From the NCBI RefSeq assembly GCF_003335585.1, contig NZ_QBFD01000022.1, positions 1 through 64,000 on the forward strand: a stretch of DNA of 64,000 nt, given 5' to 3'. A model generated the notes under the pieces. That model ran no database searches, was not told where the DNA came from, and worked only from the letters and a program-made list of their open reading frames with translations. Position numbers and translations under genes: made by a program. Position 1 is the first letter of the stretch; each line of letters starts with the position of its first letter. Source of the stretch: Sulfitobacter sp. DFL-14. GTDB lineage: Bacteria > Pseudomonadota > Alphaproteobacteria > Rhodobacterales > Rhodobacteraceae. Of the stretch, positions 39,520 through 47,793 are shown piece by piece.

Positions 39520-40506
39520 CTAGAAGGGGATTTCGTCATCCAAGTTAGACGAGTAAGTAGCCTCGGGAAGCGCGCCAGACGGCAAGGGTTGATTGGTTAC
39601 GGTGAACAGATTGAGAATATCATCTCTGTCCATAAACATGATTTGACTTCGCTTGGTGGCGTCCAGCTTTTGACCTAGCCAGTTCTTGGCCTGCTTTGTG
39701 ATTTCGCCTCCCGCAACGATGAAGGCGTGATCCACGAGGGCTTTTTTACTTGTCTCAGGATCAAAAATTTCGTGACCCAACATCATTAAAACCTGTTGAT
39801 ATATTTCAGATATATTCCTGTTGCTGCCTTTGCTCATACCTGCCGCGTCGAGTTTCCCTTTCTTGGCTTGGATTCCAAAATAGAGAACATGCTGTGTCGG
39901 TAGGGCGTATCGCATCCAAATATCTTTGCCGTATTCTAGAGCTTTGTCCGTGTGCCCCGCTGCTTGAATGCGATGAAAACCTAACTGCCGGAATAGTGGT
40001 AGTAGCACTTCTTCTATCAGCTCGTCTTCGGAGCATTTATCGAGATATCCGCTCAGGTTTTCACGCCGCTGCAATTCTTTGGGTGTAAATGGTCGATGGG
40101 GGTTCGCCGCTTGGGAGATAGTTTTTGTGCCGATGTGCCTAATGTAGAGAAGATCATCTTCCCCGTAGTAAGCCTCGAATCCTTCGCGGGAGAACGGCTT
40201 GTTGATGTGTTCGAGCGCAAGGGCGCGATCAGGGTCATCTTCTTCGGCGTCAGCCTTGTGCATAAGAACGCGAAAAACATGCACAAATCGCTCGGGTAGA
40301 ACGTATGGCCCCGACGATGGTTCGGCCAACAGTTCAGCAAGCACACTAGACGTCCAAGCCCACCGTGTGGTGCCATCGTGTGCGTAGTCCATATCGCATT
40401 CTTCGAAGAAACGCGTAATGTAGCTTCTAGAGCGGTATGGAAAATTTGGAGCATCGCCAATTACCGCTTCGGCCAGCATTCGCAGGTTCCTGTCTTTGAA
40501 TTTCAT
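39520..40506 (-). CDS. Putative Mrr-type/PD-(D/E)XK nuclease, possible defence protein
   Basis: The 328-residue protein has an N-terminal helical domain (about 1-125) that faintly resembles the N-terminal domains of AbiJ-type abortive-infection proteins, and a C-terminal restriction-endonuclease-like fold. In the latter, E165/E166, D195 in EYGKDI and Q213-A-K215 in YFGIQAKKGK fit the E...D...QxK active site of Mrr-type enzymes. ATG 40506 has AGGATGTGAG upstream. It lies just outside the prophage right end in AT-richer DNA. Alternative: a stand-alone restriction enzyme. Nuclease fold moderately sure, defence role inferred. Confidence 0.65.
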   Translation of the reverse strand: MKFKDRNLRMLAEAVIGDAPNFPYRSRSYITRFFEECDMDYAHDGTTRWAWTSSVLAELLAEPSSGPYVLPERFVHVFRVLMHKADAEEDDPDRALALEHINKPFSREGFEAYYGEDDLLYIRHIGTKTISQAANPHRPFTPKELQRRENLSGYLDKCSEDELIEEVLLPLFRQLGFHRIQAAGHTDKALEYGKDIWMRYALPTQHVLYFGIQAKKGKLDAAGMSKGSNRNISEIYQQVLMMLGHEIFDPETSKKALVDHAFIVAGGEITKQAKNWLGQKLDATKRSQIMFMDRDDILNLFTVTNQPLPSGALPEATYSSNLDDEIPF

Positions 40507-40857
40507 TTCTCACATCCTGCAGTATCGAGCGATCTTCTCAAGAAGCCTTGTTTGTTGCAGTTTAGTGCCTCGCTGCCTAGAGCAGACGTTCATGTAATCC
40601 GCAGCATCGGTCAATAAGGGCTCACACCGGACTTGCCGCGATGCCGCACCAGGGTTGCAACGATACCGCACCCGGTCCCCTACATCAGTTGACGCCAGCT
40701 AGCCCTAAGTGATCTCCAACAGCTAGTTCTTGCGCCAGCCATTACCATCTGGACGACCATCATGTCAGAGACAACGCATATTTCCCTACTTGAAAACACA
40801 CGCGAAAACCTTCAAAGGTTGTATTATTTGAGAAATATCCACTAAGGGAGTGTAATC
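40507..40857. other. Intergenic region with dispersed repeat
   Basis: No supported gene. GGGCTCACACCGGACTTGC (40618-40636) matches 2043-2061 with few changes, and GTTCATGTAATCCGCAGCATCGG nearby looks like the same roseobacter-type degenerate repeat family. The last 60 bases are AT-rich and should carry the promoter of the lipoprotein gene. Confidence 0.5.
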
Positions 40858-41196
40858 TTGGACCTCAAACCCATTCTTGTCTTTTCTTTGTTTGGTCTTG
40901 GTGCATGTGTAGCTCCGCCTTCGTCACCTATGGAGGCAGCTGCACGGAAAGCCGCAGCAGCTGAGCTAGTTGCGAAGCAATGTGCTGGATATGCGGGAGG
41001 TTATGAAGGCGTCAAACGGCTACGTGAAGATGCAAATAAGAACGTTACTGTAGCTCGAAACCTAGGCGCAACAGACGCTGTATTGCAGAAGGCGCGGGTG
41101 GATACGCAATCAACATTTAATACTGTTGCAGCATTCACATCCCCACAAGAGGCGTGCAATTCTTTGATTGGTGAATTGGCCTGGGCGGATGGTTAA
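40858..41196 (+). CDS. Small lipoprotein
   Basis: A 112-residue protein starting at TTG 40858, which is preceded by AAGGGAG at good spacing. The N-terminus is a lipoprotein signal (LVFSLFGLGAC, lipobox L-G-A-C with acylated C17). The mature part is Ala-rich and helical with two further cysteines (QCAGYAGG and QEACNSL), probably forming a disulfide in the periplasm. I do not recognise a function. It lies in the accessory region between the nuclease-like gene and the mini-element. Confidence 0.65.
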   Translation: MDLKPILVFSLFGLGACVAPPSSPMEAAARKAAAAELVAKQCAGYAGGYEGVKRLREDANKNVTVARNLGATDAVLQKARVDTQSTFNTVAAFTSPQEACNSLIGELAWADG

Positions 41197-41458
41197 TTCC
41201 CAGTTGATCTCCTGAGAGATCGTAGCCTTTGAGCGTAGCCCGAAAGGATCTACTCAAAACTCGGGAACAGACGGCTTGATAAGTAGTCCGCTAAGTCCGC
41301 CTCGAGTTCGGAGCCGACGGGTTAAATAATGAACATAAGCGGCAGGTGTGGGCCGGTCACACTGGTATTGGCCCGCCTGTTGGTCCCGATTTTGCAAAGT
41401 CCTCATTCTGCGCTTCGCTGTAATTCATGTGGTGTGCGACGACGGTCCAGTTTCCGCC

Positions 41459-41676
41459 GATTGTGTTGAAAAACTCGAAAAATCAGCGCTCTCATTTTTC
41501 CGTCAAAATCCCTTGCATCAGAAAAGTTGGCCCTGTTCGAACGGAGAGGGCACTTGGAGCTGCGCACATCGCCAAAGCATTGATTTGGCTGAGCGCCTCG
41601 ACATAATTTACAATAAGCGCTCTACGACGAACTTTTTCACCGGTTCTCGCCAAAATCAGAGTTTTTCAACACAATC
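41459..41676. mobile_element. 218-bp mini-element (MITE-like) with perfect 18-bp terminal inverted repeats
   Basis: GATTGTGTTGAAAAACTC at 41459-41476 is the exact reverse complement of 41659-41676. The interior encodes nothing convincing. Size and termini fit a non-autonomous IS derivative. No clear target-site duplication is visible. The right terminus is shared with the start of the flanking direct repeat, which also occurs (diverged) at 43-60. Confidence 0.7.
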
Positions 41677-41863
41677 ATTCCAAGTTACTCATCTGCAGAA
41701 TCGAGGAATCTGGGTTCGAAGTCGGCATTTGAGCGATATGCTAGACAGGAACGCCACGCTAAAATGGGCAGTCAAAACTGCCTTAGAGTGCTGGCTATGC
41801 AAAAAACCATTTGCTGCAAATATCTCTGTAAATCACTGCAGATTTTCGCGTCACGCTACATTC
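41659..41863. repeat. Right copy of imperfect direct repeat flanking the accessory region
   Basis: It aligns with 43-255 in the same orientation (see the left copy), including an identical block of about 22 bases. It begins at the mini-element terminus and ends about 60 bases before the pdeM-like gene, i.e. at the boundary between accessory DNA and core chromosome. Confidence 0.75.
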
Positions 41864-41922
41864 ATCCAAACTCCTTCATCCATCCCCTTGCCAAACCGGG
41901 TCATTTAAAACATGAACAAAGG

Positions 41923-42585
41923 ATGAACGGATGTGACTTCACCCTTTCCGGAGCGCAGCTGACCGCGCTGGGGTCCGGGGCGCTCTGGTGGCCGGAGCAA
42001 AGCCTGCTTTGCATCAGCGATCTGCATCTTGGCAAATCCGAGCGGATCGCCCGGCACGGCGGGGCTGCGCTGCCGCCCTATGACACCCGCGACACGCTGA
42101 CCCGGCTGGCCGCTGACCTTGCGCTGTCAGGGGCGCGGACGGTGGTCTGCCTTGGCGACAGCTTTGATGATACGCAGGCAGCCCACGCCCTGCCCGAGGA
42201 GGAGCGGCTGTGGATCGCGCGGCTGCAGGCGGGGCGGCGCTGGATCTGGATCGAGGGCAACCATGACCCCGGCCCGATGGACCTTGGCGGCAGTCATCTG
42301 GTGGAACTGCCCCTGGCGCCGCTGACCTTTCGCCATATCGCCCAGGCGGGTGCCAGCGGCGAAGTGTCGGGCCATTACCACCCGAAGGCCAGCGTCAGCA
42401 CCCGCAACACCCGCATCACCCGGCCCGCCTTCCTGCATGACAGCGACCGTCTGATCCTGCCCGCCTATGGCACCTATACTGGCGGATTGCACAGTCACAC
42501 GGAGGTGCTTTGCGCCTTGATGCGCCCCGAAGCCCGCGCCATCCTGACCGGCAAGACCCCCCTCGCCATCCCCATGCCAAGATAG
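41923..42585 (+). CDS. pdeM: Ligase-associated DNA-damage-response metallophosphoesterase
   Basis: The 220-residue calcineurin-like phosphoesterase shows the metal-binding series CISDLHLGKSE, CLGDSFDD, IEGNHDPG and SGHYHPK, typical of PdeM, the endonuclease usually encoded with an Lhr-type DEXH helicase and an ATP-dependent ligase in a bacterial DNA-repair cluster. Those partners are not in the window; the direct repeat lies immediately upstream. The frame is open upstream into the repeat, but I chose ATG 41923 as the natural family start. The thioesterase gene follows in 8 bases. PdeM rather than another phosphoesterase is likely but not certain. Confidence 0.82.
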   Translation: MNGCDFTLSGAQLTALGSGALWWPEQSLLCISDLHLGKSERIARHGGAALPPYDTRDTLTRLAADLALSGARTVVCLGDSFDDTQAAHALPEEERLWIARLQAGRRWIWIEGNHDPGPMDLGGSHLVELPLAPLTFRHIAQAGASGEVSGHYHPKASVSTRNTRITRPAFLHDSDRLILPAYGTYTGGLHSHTEVLCALMRPEARAILTGKTPLAIPMPR

Positions 42586-42593
42586 GATACCCG

Positions 42594-43013
42594 ATGTCAC
42601 CAGAAGCCGTTCAACGCATCCGCGACAGCTTTGCCGCGCAAAGCATGATGGCCACGCTGGGGGCTTCCCTTGATGCGGTGGCCAGTGGCGAGATCCGCAT
42701 TTCGGCCCCGATCCTGCCGGGCGCACGGCAACAGCAGGGCTTCGGCCATGCGGCGCTGACCTTTGCCTTGGGCGATACTGTTGCGGGCTACGCAGCGTTG
42801 TCGGTGTTGCCGATGGACAATGAGGTCGTCACCGCCGAGATCAAGATCAACCTGCTGGCCCCGGCGCGCGGCGATCGCCTGTTTGCCATTGGCAAGGTGG
42901 TGAAACCCGGCAAGCGGCTTTGCGTTGTCACAGCCGAAGTTTTTGCGGAAACGGATGGCAGGCAAAAGTGCATCGCCATCCTGCAAGGCACAATGGTGCC
43001 TGTGCCGATCTGA
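42594..43013 (+). CDS. PaaI-family thioesterase (hotdog fold)
   Basis: A 139-residue single hotdog-domain protein: helix QSMMATLGASLDAVASGEI, then QQGFGHAALTFALGDTVAGYAALSVLP (the conserved H-G-G/A...D motif of PaaI-like enzymes) and VTAEIKINLLAPARGDRLFA. It should hydrolyse an acyl- or aryl-CoA thioester in the cytoplasm; the substrate is unknown. ATG 42594 has AGGA upstream. It is co-directional with pdeM and convergent with the LytTR gene. Confidence 0.85.
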   Translation: MSPEAVQRIRDSFAAQSMMATLGASLDAVASGEIRISAPILPGARQQQGFGHAALTFALGDTVAGYAALSVLPMDNEVVTAEIKINLLAPARGDRLFAIGKVVKPGKRLCVVTAEVFAETDGRQKCIAILQGTMVPVPI

Positions 43014-43025
43014 CCCCTTACAGGG

Positions 43026-43754
43026 TCAGAACAAGCCCGCCTGTTTTGCCGCGTCACGTTTGCCCCGCGCGACAGGAACTTCGGCACCATCCAACATCAC
43101 CAGCACATCCCGCCCCTGCACACGCCGATGGGCGGTGACCGCATCCAGGCTGACCCAATGGGACCGGTGGGTTTGCAGGCCCCGCACCCCGTCCAGCGCT
43201 TCGACAGCCTCGCCAAGCCGCATCAGGATCAGGGTGCTGCCCCGCGCCGTCACGATCTTGAGGTAATGGTCCTGCGCCTCGATCCGCACCAGCGGACCGC
43301 GCAGTTCAAGCGGAAGACGGCGCAGAAACAAGGCGGCGGGGTCGGCGGGTGCCTCTGTCGGCTGCGGGTTGGCCAGCCACCTGCGTGCAAGATAGACCAG
43401 ACCGTTCGCCACCAGCACCGTCGCGCCGACAATGGCGGTCATGTAACCAAGGCCCCCGCCCACCTGTCCGCCAAAGACAACACTGTTGATCCCATGGATC
43501 AAGGTGGCCAGCACCAGTGCAAAGGCGGACCAGAAGGCAATCTTGCGCGGCAGGCTGTCAGGTACGAACCGCCGCAGCAAAGTGGTGCAGAGGATCGACA
43601 GCGCCACGACCCCCGCCCAATAGGCGGCACGGCCCGCAAAACCCAGCGCTTCATGGGTGCCGAAGGGGCCCGCAACGGCACAAAGCAGTGTCACCAGCAG
43701 CCATAAAGCCACCAGGAAACCAAGCCTTTGCCACTCGCGATGCGTCAGATGCAT
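43026..43754 (-). CDS. Membrane-bound LytTR-type transcription regulator
   Basis: The 242-residue protein has four predicted membrane helices (about residues 10-30, 40-60, 72-92 and 103-123) and a C-terminal LytTR DNA-binding domain (LRGPLVRIEAQDHYLKIVTARGSTLILMRLGEAVEAL...QTHRSHWVSLDAV). I chose ATG 43754 because AGAAGG lies 6 bases upstream; an ATG at 43775 lacks a ribosome site. It is divergent from the DUF2306 gene, which it probably regulates, a pairing I have seen in Rhodobacteraceae. The signal sensed by the membrane part is unknown. Confidence 0.85.
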   Translation of the reverse strand: MHLTHREWQRLGFLVALWLLVTLLCAVAGPFGTHEALGFAGRAAYWAGVVALSILCTTLLRRFVPDSLPRKIAFWSAFALVLATLIHGINSVVFGGQVGGGLGYMTAIVGATVLVANGLVYLARRWLANPQPTEAPADPAALFLRRLPLELRGPLVRIEAQDHYLKIVTARGSTLILMRLGEAVEALDGVRGLQTHRSHWVSLDAVTAHRRVQGRDVLVMLDGAEVPVARGKRDAAKQAGLF

Positions 43755-43868
43755 CTGCCGCCTTCTCTTTGCCATTCACGAAGCAGCGCTGCGCTTCACG
43801 TAATTCCACTGTGTCTGAATGGGCCATCCTGCCATGCAAAGGCAACCCGTCAAAACACAAGGTTTACC

Positions 43869-44273
43869 ATGTCATTCGATCCGCTTTTCGCCGCCCCTGC
43901 TGTCATTCAGATCCATGCCTTTCTGGCGCTGGCCGCAGTAGTGCTGACCGCATGCATCCTCACCCTGCGCAAGGGCAGCCCCCTGCACCGCACCCTCGGC
44001 TGGACCTGGGTTCTGATGATGGCTGCGGTGGCGCTGTCCAGTTTCTGGATCAATCAGATCCGCTGGATCGGCCCCTTCGGCCCGATCCACATCCTGTCGG
44101 TCGTCACGCTGATCAGTCTGGTTCTCGGGGTGCGGGCCGCGCGGCGGCACGACCGGGGCACACACGCCCGCATCATGCGGACGCTGGTCTTTGGTGCGCT
44201 GATCATCGCGGGGGGCTTCACCTTATTGCCCGGTCGGATCATGCATGCGGTGGTCTTTGGTGTGGCCTCCTAG
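43869..44273 (+). CDS. DUF2306-like membrane protein
   Basis: A 134-residue protein with four membrane helices: an N-terminal IQIHAFLALAAVVLTACILTLRKGSPLHRTLGWTWVLMMAAVALSSFWI, then PIHILSVVTLISLVLGVRAARR and IMRTLVFGALIIAGGFTLLPGR. Histidines at IQIH, LHRTLGW, PIHILS and TH are conserved in DUF2306-type proteins and may bind a metal or haem. ATG 43869 is the natural start. It lies 115 bases from the divergent LytTR regulator. Function unknown. Confidence 0.75.
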   Translation: MSFDPLFAAPAVIQIHAFLALAAVVLTACILTLRKGSPLHRTLGWTWVLMMAAVALSSFWINQIRWIGPFGPIHILSVVTLISLVLGVRAARRHDRGTHARIMRTLVFGALIIAGGFTLLPGRIMHAVVFGVAS

Positions 44274-44297
44274 GGCAAGACCCCGGGTGTCATGCCC

Positions 44298-45200
44298 TCA
44301 GGCGGTCAGGCCCTCGGGCTCATCCAACCCGTTGGCCCGGCAACAGGCCGTGACGGTATTGGCCAGCAGGCAGGCGATGGTCATCGGGCCGACGCCACCC
44401 GGCACCGGGGTGATCGCCCCCGCACGCGCGGCGCAGCTGTCATAATCCACATCGCCCACGAGCCGGGTCTTTCCCTCGCCCTTTTCCGGCGCGTCCAGCC
44501 GATTGATGCCCACGTCGATCACGGTGGCACCTTCCTTGATCCAGTCGCCCGGTACCATTTCGGGGCGGCCCACGGCGGCGACAACGATGTCGGCGCGGCG
44601 CACAACGTCAGCAAGGTCCTTGGTGCGGCTATGCGCAATCGTCACGGTGCAGCTGTCACCCAGCAGCAATTGCGCCATCGGTTTGCCCACGATGTTGGAG
44701 CGTCCGATCACCACCGCATCCATGCCGGAGAGCGATCCGTGATGATCCCGCAGCATCATCAGGCAGCCCAGCGGCGTGCAGGGCACCATGCTTTTCTGTC
44801 CCGTGCCCAGAAGCCCGACGTTGGAGATGTGGAAACCGTCCACATCCTTGGCCGGGCTGATCGAGTTGATCACCAGATCCTCGTCCAGATGCTTCGGCAG
44901 GGGCAGTTGCACCAGGATACCGTGGATTTCCGGGTCGTTGTTCAGCCGGGCGATCAGGTCCAGCAGCTCCGCCTCCGAAGTGTCGGCCTCCAGCTTGTGC
45001 TCGACCGACTTCATGCCGACCTCGACGGTCATCTTGCCCTTGGAGCGGACATAGACCTGGCTGGCCGGATCCTCGCCCACCAGCACCACCGCAAGGCCGG
45101 GCGTGACCCCGTGCTGATCCTTCAAACGGGTGACATGCCCGGCCACCTTGGCCCGCACGCGGGCGGCGAATTCTTTTCCGTCGATGATCATTGCAGTCAT
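44298..45200 (-). CDS. folD: Methylenetetrahydrofolate dehydrogenase / cyclohydrolase
   Basis: The 300-residue bifunctional enzyme interconverts 5,10-methylene-THF, methenyl-THF and 10-formyl-THF in the cytoplasm with NADP. Key parts are Y50 and K54 (QVYVRSK), the LVQLPLPKH segment, PAKDVDGFH, the Rossmann motif GRSNIVGKP and [10 protein letters not shown] near the C-terminus. ATG 45200 has AGGAAAG upstream; the open frame upstream runs through a palindrome and is not coding. It lies downstream of fhs in the same direction, so both act in one-carbon supply and formate assimilation. Confidence 0.96.
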   Translation of the reverse strand: MTAMIIDGKEFAARVRAKVAGHVTRLKDQHGVTPGLAVVLVGEDPASQVYVRSKGKMTVEVGMKSVEHKLEADTSEAELLDLIARLNNDPEIHGILVQLPLPKHLDEDLVINSISPAKDVDGFHISNVGLLGTGQKSMVPCTPLGCLMMLRDHHGSLSGMDAVVIGRSNIVGKPMAQLLLGDSCTVTIAHSRTKDLADVVRRADIVVAAVGRPEMVPGDWIKEGATVIDVGINRLDAPEKGEGKTRLVGDVDYDSCAARAGAITPVPGGVGPMTIACLLANTVTACCRANGLDEPEGLTA

Positions 45201-45214
45201 GTTATCTTTCCTGA

Positions 45215-45273
45215 GGTGCGCAGTAAATGCGCACCCTACAAGGGTTTCGTAGGGTGCGCATTTACTGCGCACC
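45215..45273. repeat. Perfect 25-bp palindromic element between fhs and folD
   Basis: Positions 45215-45239 are exactly complementary to 45249-45273, with a 9-base loop. Each arm itself reads GGTGCGCAGTAAATGCGCACC-like, so smaller cruciforms are possible. It resembles the GTAGGGTGCGC type of repetitive palindromic (REP/BIME-like) elements. It could dampen or stabilise the fhs-folD transcript. Confidence 0.85.
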
Positions 45274-45281
45274 ACTCTTGA

Positions 45282-46958
45282 TCAGAACAAGCCTTCGACG
45301 TCGCCGTCGGCGTTCAGACGGATGTTCTCGGCCGAAGGCACCCGTGGCAGGCCGGGCATGGTCATGATCTCACCGCAGATGGCCACGACGAAACCGGCAC
45401 CCGCAGAGAGGCGCACTTCGCGCACCGGGATGTCGAAACCGGTGGGCGCGCCGCGCCGCTCGGGATCGGTGGTAAAGCTGTACTGCGTCTTGGCCATGCA
45501 GACCGGCAGGTTGCCATAGCCCTGATCTTCCCATTCCTTCAGCTGGGCGCGGATCTTGCCATCCATCACGGCCTCGTCGGCACGATAGATCTTGGTGGCG
45601 ATGGTGTTGATCTTGTCCGCCAGGCTCATCTCGTCGGGGTAGATCGGTGCGAAATTCGCCTCGCCCCTCTCGATTGTCTCGACAACCTTGGTTGCCAGAT
45701 CGGCCGAGCCTTCGGAGCCCAGTTCCCAATGCCGGGACAGCACCGCTTCGGAGCCCTGGCTGGCCACGTAGTCCTTGACCGCCTGCACTTCGGCGTCAGA
45801 GTCGGTGACGAAGTGGTTGATCGCAACGACCACCGGCACGCCAAAGCTCTTCACGTTCTCGATGTGGCGGCCCAGGTTGGCGCAGCCCGATATCACGGCC
45901 TCGACATTCTCGGCCCCCAGATCGGCCTTGGCGACGCCGCCGTTCATCTTCATCGCGCGGACAGTTGCCACAACCACCACGGCAGAGGGCGAAAGACCCG
46001 CCTTGCGGCACTTGATGTTCAGGAACTTCTCGGCCCCCAGGTCGGCACCAAAGCCCGCTTCGGTCACCACGTAATCCGCCAGTTTCAGCGCGGTTGTCGT
46101 CGCAATGACCGAGTTGCAGCCATGCGCGATGTTGGCAAAGGGGCCGCCGTGCACGAAGGCCGGGTTGTTCTCAAGCGTCTGCACCAGGTTCGGCTGCATC
46201 GCGTCCTTCAGCAGAACGGTCATCGCGCCGTCAGCCTTGATGTCGCGGGCAAAGACCGGCGACTTGTCACGGCGGTAGGCGACAATCATGTTGCCCAGAC
46301 GCTCCTGCAGGTCTGTGAGGTTCTTGGCCAGACAAAGGATCGCCATGACTTCGGAGGCCACGGTGATGTCGAAACCCGCTTCGCGCGGGAAACCGTTGGC
46401 GACCCCGCCCAGCGAGCTGGTGATCTGGCGCAGCGCGCGGTCGTTCATGTCCACGACCCGGCGCCAGACGACGCGACGGGTGTCGATTTCCAGCTCGTTG
46501 CCCCAGTAGATATGGTTGTCGATCATCGCCGACAGCAGCGAATGCGCGCTGGTGATGGCGTGGAAGTCACCGGTGAAATGCAGGTTCATTTCTTCCATCG
46601 GCACGATCTGGGCATAGCCGCCGCCGGCCGCGCCGCCCTTCATCCCGAAGTTCGGCCCGAGCGAGGCTTCGCGGATGCAGACCGCGGCCTTCTTGCCGAT
46701 CCGGTTCAGCCCGTCACCCAGACCCACTGTGGTGGTGGTCTTGCCCTCGCCCGCAGGGGTCGGGTTGATCGCTGTCACCAGGATCAGCTTGCCGTTCATG
46801 TTGCCCTGGACGCTGTCGATGAATGTCTGGCTGACCTTCGCCTTGTCATGGCCATAGGGCAGCAGGTCCTTGCTGCCGATCCCAAGCTTCTCACCAATCT
46901 CCTGGATGGGGCGTTTGTTCGCTGCGCGTGCGATTTCGATGTCGGATTTGTAAGCCAT
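45282..46958 (-). CDS. fhs: Formate-tetrahydrofolate ligase
   Basis: The 558-residue enzyme makes 10-formyl-THF from formate, THF and ATP. The P-loop TPAGEGKTT (76-84), the glycine-rich [36 protein letters not shown] and the [13 protein letters not shown] motif are all present, and length matches the family. With folD it feeds formate carbon into purine, methionine and serine synthesis, common in marine roseobacters that handle C1 compounds. The ATG is preceded by a GGGGAACCCTC stretch that serves poorly as RBS. A 141-base gap separates it from the MOSC gene. Confidence 0.97.
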   Translation of the reverse strand: MAYKSDIEIARAANKRPIQEIGEKLGIGSKDLLPYGHDKAKVSQTFIDSVQGNMNGKLILVTAINPTPAGEGKTTTTVGLGDGLNRIGKKAAVCIREASLGPNFGMKGGAAGGGYAQIVPMEEMNLHFTGDFHAITSAHSLLSAMIDNHIYWGNELEIDTRRVVWRRVVDMNDRALRQITSSLGGVANGFPREAGFDITVASEVMAILCLAKNLTDLQERLGNMIVAYRRDKSPVFARDIKADGAMTVLLKDAMQPNLVQTLENNPAFVHGGPFANIAHGCNSVIATTTALKLADYVVTEAGFGADLGAEKFLNIKCRKAGLSPSAVVVVATVRAMKMNGGVAKADLGAENVEAVISGCANLGRHIENVKSFGVPVVVAINHFVTDSDAEVQAVKDYVASQGSEAVLSRHWELGSEGSADLATKVVETIERGEANFAPIYPDEMSLADKINTIATKIYRADEAVMDGKIRAQLKEWEDQGYGNLPVCMAKTQYSFTTDPERRGAPTGFDIPVREVRLSAGAGFVVAICGEIMTMPGLPRVPSAENIRLNADGDVEGLF

Positions 46959-47099
46959 GTGAGGGTTCCCCTAAAGACCGATGTGCCGTTTGCCCCTCTT
47001 ATCGTGCAATCGTCCGGACCACAGGTCGCAATTCCGACATTTCCACCACCCGATGCGGCGGTGGACCCATAAACCGTTTCTTTTTGGAAACGATCGTCG

Positions 47100-47681
47100 C
47101 TAAAGGAGCGCCCAGGCCCGCTGCCCCGGCACATGCAGACGCAATGTATCGCCGATGGCCAGGTCGCCTTCGCGCTCCACCCAGGCGGTGACGCCCCTGC
47201 GTCCCATCGCTGCCGCCTTGAACCCCTTGCCATGGCCCGGCGCTTGCTTTTCGATCTCGCGCGCGGGCAGGTTGCAGGGGCCGTTCAGCATGTCGACGGT
47301 CAGGGTGGTGCCGGAGGGCGACTGCAACCGCGACGCAGGCGGGATATGGGTAAAGTCGGCAATGCCCTGCACCACGATCGACGCCCCCAAAAGCCGTGGG
47401 TCCAGCTTGTCCACGCCGATCTCGGCGGCGATCTCGGCCAGTTCCTCTGCCGACAGGATCGAGAACTGCCGCGTGTTGCGGATCTCCGTGCCCTGCGGAT
47501 ATTGCGATTTCACCCGCACGCAGGATGGTCTGGTGAGCCCCGCGTGGAAATCGCCTGCAAACCCGGCATAGGTGGCGCGGGCGCGGTCGATTTCCTGTGA
47601 CCGGATATCGCTGCGGTCCTGCGGCACCATCCCCATCCAGACGATGGTCGCGGTATGATCGGTGGGCAGTAGTTCAGGCAT
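47100..47681 (-). CDS. MOSC domain protein
   Basis: A 193-residue MOSC-domain protein. It holds the family pattern RVKSQYPQGTEIRNTRQFSILSAEELAEIAAEIGVDKLDPRLLGASIVVQGI, followed by LTVDMLNGPCNLPAREIE with the conserved cysteine (GPC), and the closing GVTAWVEREGDLAIGDTLRLHVP. MOSC proteins bind or transfer sulfur to molybdenum cofactor; the exact partner is unknown. I prefer ATG 47681 over TTG 47687, since AAGGAG lies at the better distance from the ATG. Confidence 0.88.
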   Translation of the reverse strand: MPELLPTDHTATIVWMGMVPQDRSDIRSQEIDRARATYAGFAGDFHAGLTRPSCVRVKSQYPQGTEIRNTRQFSILSAEELAEIAAEIGVDKLDPRLLGASIVVQGIADFTHIPPASRLQSPSGTTLTVDMLNGPCNLPAREIEKQAPGHGKGFKAAAMGRRGVTAWVEREGDLAIGDTLRLHVPGQRAWALL

Positions 47682-47728
47682 GGTCAAGGCTCCTTATGGT
47701 CGCCGCCACTTTGGTCAGACCCTGCGCA

Positions 47729-47756
47729 AAAGAAAAGACCCCGCCGTGGCGGGGCC
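47729..47756 (-). terminator. Rho-independent terminator of ftsH
   Basis: On the minus strand GGCCCCGCCACGGCGGGG folds into a tight GC stem and is followed by TCTTTTCTTTT. It lies 38 bases past the ftsH stop and ends the long leftward operon. Confidence 0.88.
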
Positions 47757-47793
47757 TTATGACATTCTGTTACGCCTTGATCAGCGGTTGTGA

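Noticed and set aside
45729-47072. Long plus-strand open frame opposite fhs (447 residues)
   Set aside because: It is antisense to an unambiguous formate-THF ligase gene, has low-complexity His/Arg/Gly composition and no ribosome site; an artefact of high GC.
46959-47099. Folate-type riboswitch upstream of fhs
   Set aside because: The leader has small hairpins (e.g. 47075-47092), but they lie near the end of the neighbouring MOSC gene and no known riboswitch consensus could be matched.
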